In this document: piece by piece, positions 62,088-64,000 of the stretch | How the letters are laid out: each line of letters starts with the position of its first letter | Position numbering within the stretch: the stretch's first letter is position 1 | Assembly (NCBI GenBank): GCA_018389105.1 | Contig: JACATO010000928.1 | Location: 1 to 64,000 of the forward strand | Length of the DNA: 64,000 nt | Source: Nautilus pompilius | Taxonomy: Eukaryota > Mollusca > Cephalopoda > Nautilida > Nautilidae | Direction of reading: 5' to 3' | Notes under the pieces: model-generated | The model's database searches: none | What the model was told of the DNA's origin: nothing | Seen by the model: the letters and a program-made list of their open reading frames with translations, nothing else | Position numbers and translations under genes: made by a program

Positions 62088-62852
62088 ATTATGTCAAAAC
62101 AAATTACTAGTTATAATAATAAATCTCTTTCTGTTACTCTTGGAATTTAGAGACATTAACACTGAAATGTGCTGTTCTTTTTAAATCAAAATATTAAAGA
62201 TACACAAACAACAGTTTAGCCCGCAGATAAACATAGGCACAGGATTTAAAAATTGAACATGTTAAACAAGCTGAAACGAAGCTTACTTTCCCTGCTATGT
62301 TGGACTTGCCTTAATCACCAATATTTTAAAGCATCCAAATGTGCACACTGGTTATATAGAAATGAAAACTACCCTGGCATTATGTTTTACAGCTTCAATT
62401 TAACTACATATTAATATGAAAAGGACAAAAGTTATGCATTACTTAACTCATTGAATGCCACCATCTTGTGAATATAATGTAGTTATGTGGTGGACATGTC
62501 AGAGTTTTGGAAACTTTCATCATGCGAAGAGGATGATCATAAGCTTCCTTGTTATCACGGTTTACTCTATACAGGATGTGTTAAGTTCTGTCCAAAAGTT
62601 TAAACAAATTTTGAGGCTGCTGATTTGCTGAAATTGTAATTTGCATTGATCAAAAGTCCCAATTGTTTAAAGAATAGGTCCACTAAATACCCATGCCATA
62701 TTTTGCTTTAATATCATGCAAGATGGAACAGAAGCATTTCACTCTCATAGTACTGTTTCAATTTAGGAAGATAAAGAACAAAATCTTTCATCTACTCAAA
62801 TATGAAAAATACAGGAGGAAATTCATTACCATAACATTGATCGTTTTTTCAG
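62088..62852. other. No gene recognised
   Basis: AT-rich intronic DNA ending in the polypyrimidine and CAG acceptor at 62852. Confidence 0.4.
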
Positions 62853-63112
62853 AACGTCCTCAATCAAAGACAGACGAAGATCAGGCCAACCAATTACTGC
62901 CTAAAGAAAAAAATTTTTTTAAGAATCATAGCCAGTTGAATTTTTCAAAACTAGCAGTTGTCCATGAGAAAAATGGCCAAGGGGCATCAAGGTCAGTGAA
63001 TCATCAACTTAGAAAGTGCTCAGGAAAGAGTTCAAACTGCATCCTTAAAAATTCCAGAAAGGTTACTTATGACAGAACAAGGGAATCAAAAGTAACTGGG
63101 TCATATTTTTGA
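62853..63112 (+). CDS. Possible alternative terminal exon of ARID2
   Basis: The acceptor GTTTTTTCAG ends at 62852. Joined to the phase-1 donor of exon 5, the exon reads E-RPQSKTDEDQANQLLPKE and stays open for about 86 codons to TGA at 63110-63112. An AATAAA follows at about 63236. The segment is Lys/Ser/Asn-rich and does not resemble the ARID2 region expected after exon 5. It would give a short isoform with the ARID domain but without the armadillo and C-terminal parts. Alternatively it is a chance ORF or transposon remnant. Confidence 0.25.
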
Positions 63113-63264
63113 CTAATGATCTAGAATGCAGGTGACTGTCATTTGCACATCCTGCTTTCAGGTTACCATTTATTCAGTAATGAACAGTTGTCCAACATCC
63201 AAAATATTTTCTCCTTAGATCTTTATCAAGATAAAAAATAAAAACAATCTGTCAAATGCAAAAC

Positions 63265-63680
63265 ACTTTTCATGATGGTTTGTACTGGCATTACCACTGA
63301 TAGACAAACTTGTCAAAATCTACAGAGATGCTATTCTGGGAGCTCGTGTGAAACTCAAGCCCTGGATAGTCCATCAGGACAGGATGAGAGGGAACCTGTC
63401 TGTATAGCCCAAATGATGCAGATGTGGTTGTCTGAGAATTTTCCACAATTGATGGGCAAAGATGAATAGCCATCATTGTTGTCCATACTGAATCTGTTGG
63501 ATTTCACTGCTTGAGGAATTTTGGAGAAAAATGCTTCTTTGAAACCTTAAAAAAAAATAACAAAACACTTGAATAATCATTGCACAAGGAATGGGACTGA
63601 ATCCCTCAAGAACATCTTGGAAACAATGTTGATGACTTTCCCCACTAGCTTCAGGCTTGCATCACCAGATACTTTCTTTT
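63265..63680 (+). pseudogene. Tc1/mariner-like transposase relic
   Basis: The + strand, with frameshifts, gives MMVCTGITTDRQT (about 63272-63310, the VWGGI.TDGRT position), KLKPWIVHQDRM (about 63350) and, near 63580-63660, LHKEWD..PQEHLGN followed by LQACI, matching the EEW..IP...I..L..SMPRR..A end of Tc1-like transposases. Broken by stops. Confidence 0.55.
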
Positions 63681-63985
63681 GTGATCACTCATTTCATAAG
63701 AGTGGGATGTGTTGCACCGTTGTTATGCGCACTCTGGTCCCACTGCATCCATCTTCAGCAGTGGTTTATTCTTCTGACTTTTCCGTATCACAGGAAACTT
63801 GCCTCTGTCGTGGCTATAGAGCATCCTCCGCCCTTGGTTCCTCTGAGTGCCTCTACACAGGCCACTCCCCAGCAGCAACTGGAGCAATGCCAGTAAAGTT
63901 CCTGCTCAAGGAGGAATTGAACCCAGAACCCTTAGGTCCTGAAACCAACACACACACCACTAAGCCACATTGCCTGGCAATCACC
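63681..63985 (-). repeat. tRNA-derived SINE
   Basis: On the minus strand an A-box TGGCTTAGTGG (63967-63957) and a perfect B-box GGTTCAATTCC (63923-63913) are 33 bases apart, the arrangement of a pol III promoter in a tRNA-derived SINE. The body follows toward lower coordinates with CTTGAGCAGGAACTTTACTG and GCAACTGG-like sequence. The head is well preserved, suggesting a younger copy. Confidence 0.8.
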
Positions 63986-64000
63986 AGATACAATAGAAAG

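Noticed and set aside
1..64000. Functional tRNA or rRNA genes
   Set aside because: The only tRNA-like sequences are SINE heads with degenerate acceptor stems; no rRNA-like sequence seen.

Overview
The window is animal nuclear DNA. Its one securely recognised gene is the 5' part of ARID2 (BAF200, the ARID subunit of the PBAF SWI/SNF chromatin-remodelling complex), on the + strand. Five coding exons with GT-AG borders and matching phases lie at 13188-13279, 13590-13683, 38416-38513, 55013-55167 and 55320-55538. They encode the ARID domain and the start of the armadillo-like region, about 219 residues. The rest of the protein lies beyond the right edge. The introns are very large (24.7 kb and 16.5 kb) and AT-rich. 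They are packed with decayed Tc1/mariner, pogo/Tigger, LINE, integrase-bearing and tRNA-SINE DNA and with long CA/CT microsatellites. This texture suggests an invertebrate, most likely a mollusc and plausibly a coleoid cephalopod. That placement is inference.

Layout. 1-7400 is a GC-richer, CpG-containing flank. It holds a CT microsatellite (697-1000), a minisatellite with 24 perfect TGACGTCA (CRE) palindromes (2640-3360), three CTCF-like motifs, a ZNF143-like motif, an old transposon fragment and a G-quadruplex-prone tract. A second promoter-like patch near 7110-7130 carries a YY1/ETS-like motif on an ATG. That ATG opens a possible two-exon small gene (7120-7202 joined to 8668-8827, 80 codons) that I do not recognise. 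8830-12360 is AT-rich spacer. 12370-14360 is the ARID2 CpG island, with the start codon inside a TISU/YY1-like motif.

Intron 2 (13684-38415) contains a Tc1 transposase relic, a LINE reverse-transcriptase relic, a Tigger helix-turn-helix fragment with a SINE, an integrase pseudogene, an isolated CpG-dense mini-ORF, a second Tc1 relic and a Tigger-type MITE. Intron 3 (38514-55012) contains a 1.8-kb degenerate Tigger element, several MITEs, a LINE relic, a 720-bp CA/CT microsatellite, a second copy of the integrase-family sequence and another Tc1 relic. Downstream of exon 5 lie a Tigger MITE with a mariner MITE nested inside it, a nearly full-length pogo/Tigger element with TA target duplication (59224-61192), a possible alternative terminal exon of ARID2 (62853-63112), a Tc1 relic and a tRNA-derived SINE.

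Apart from ARID2 and the small-gene candidate, the coding-looking stretches are either transposon remains or low-complexity artefacts. Family calls come from reading translated motifs by eye; no database search was possible.
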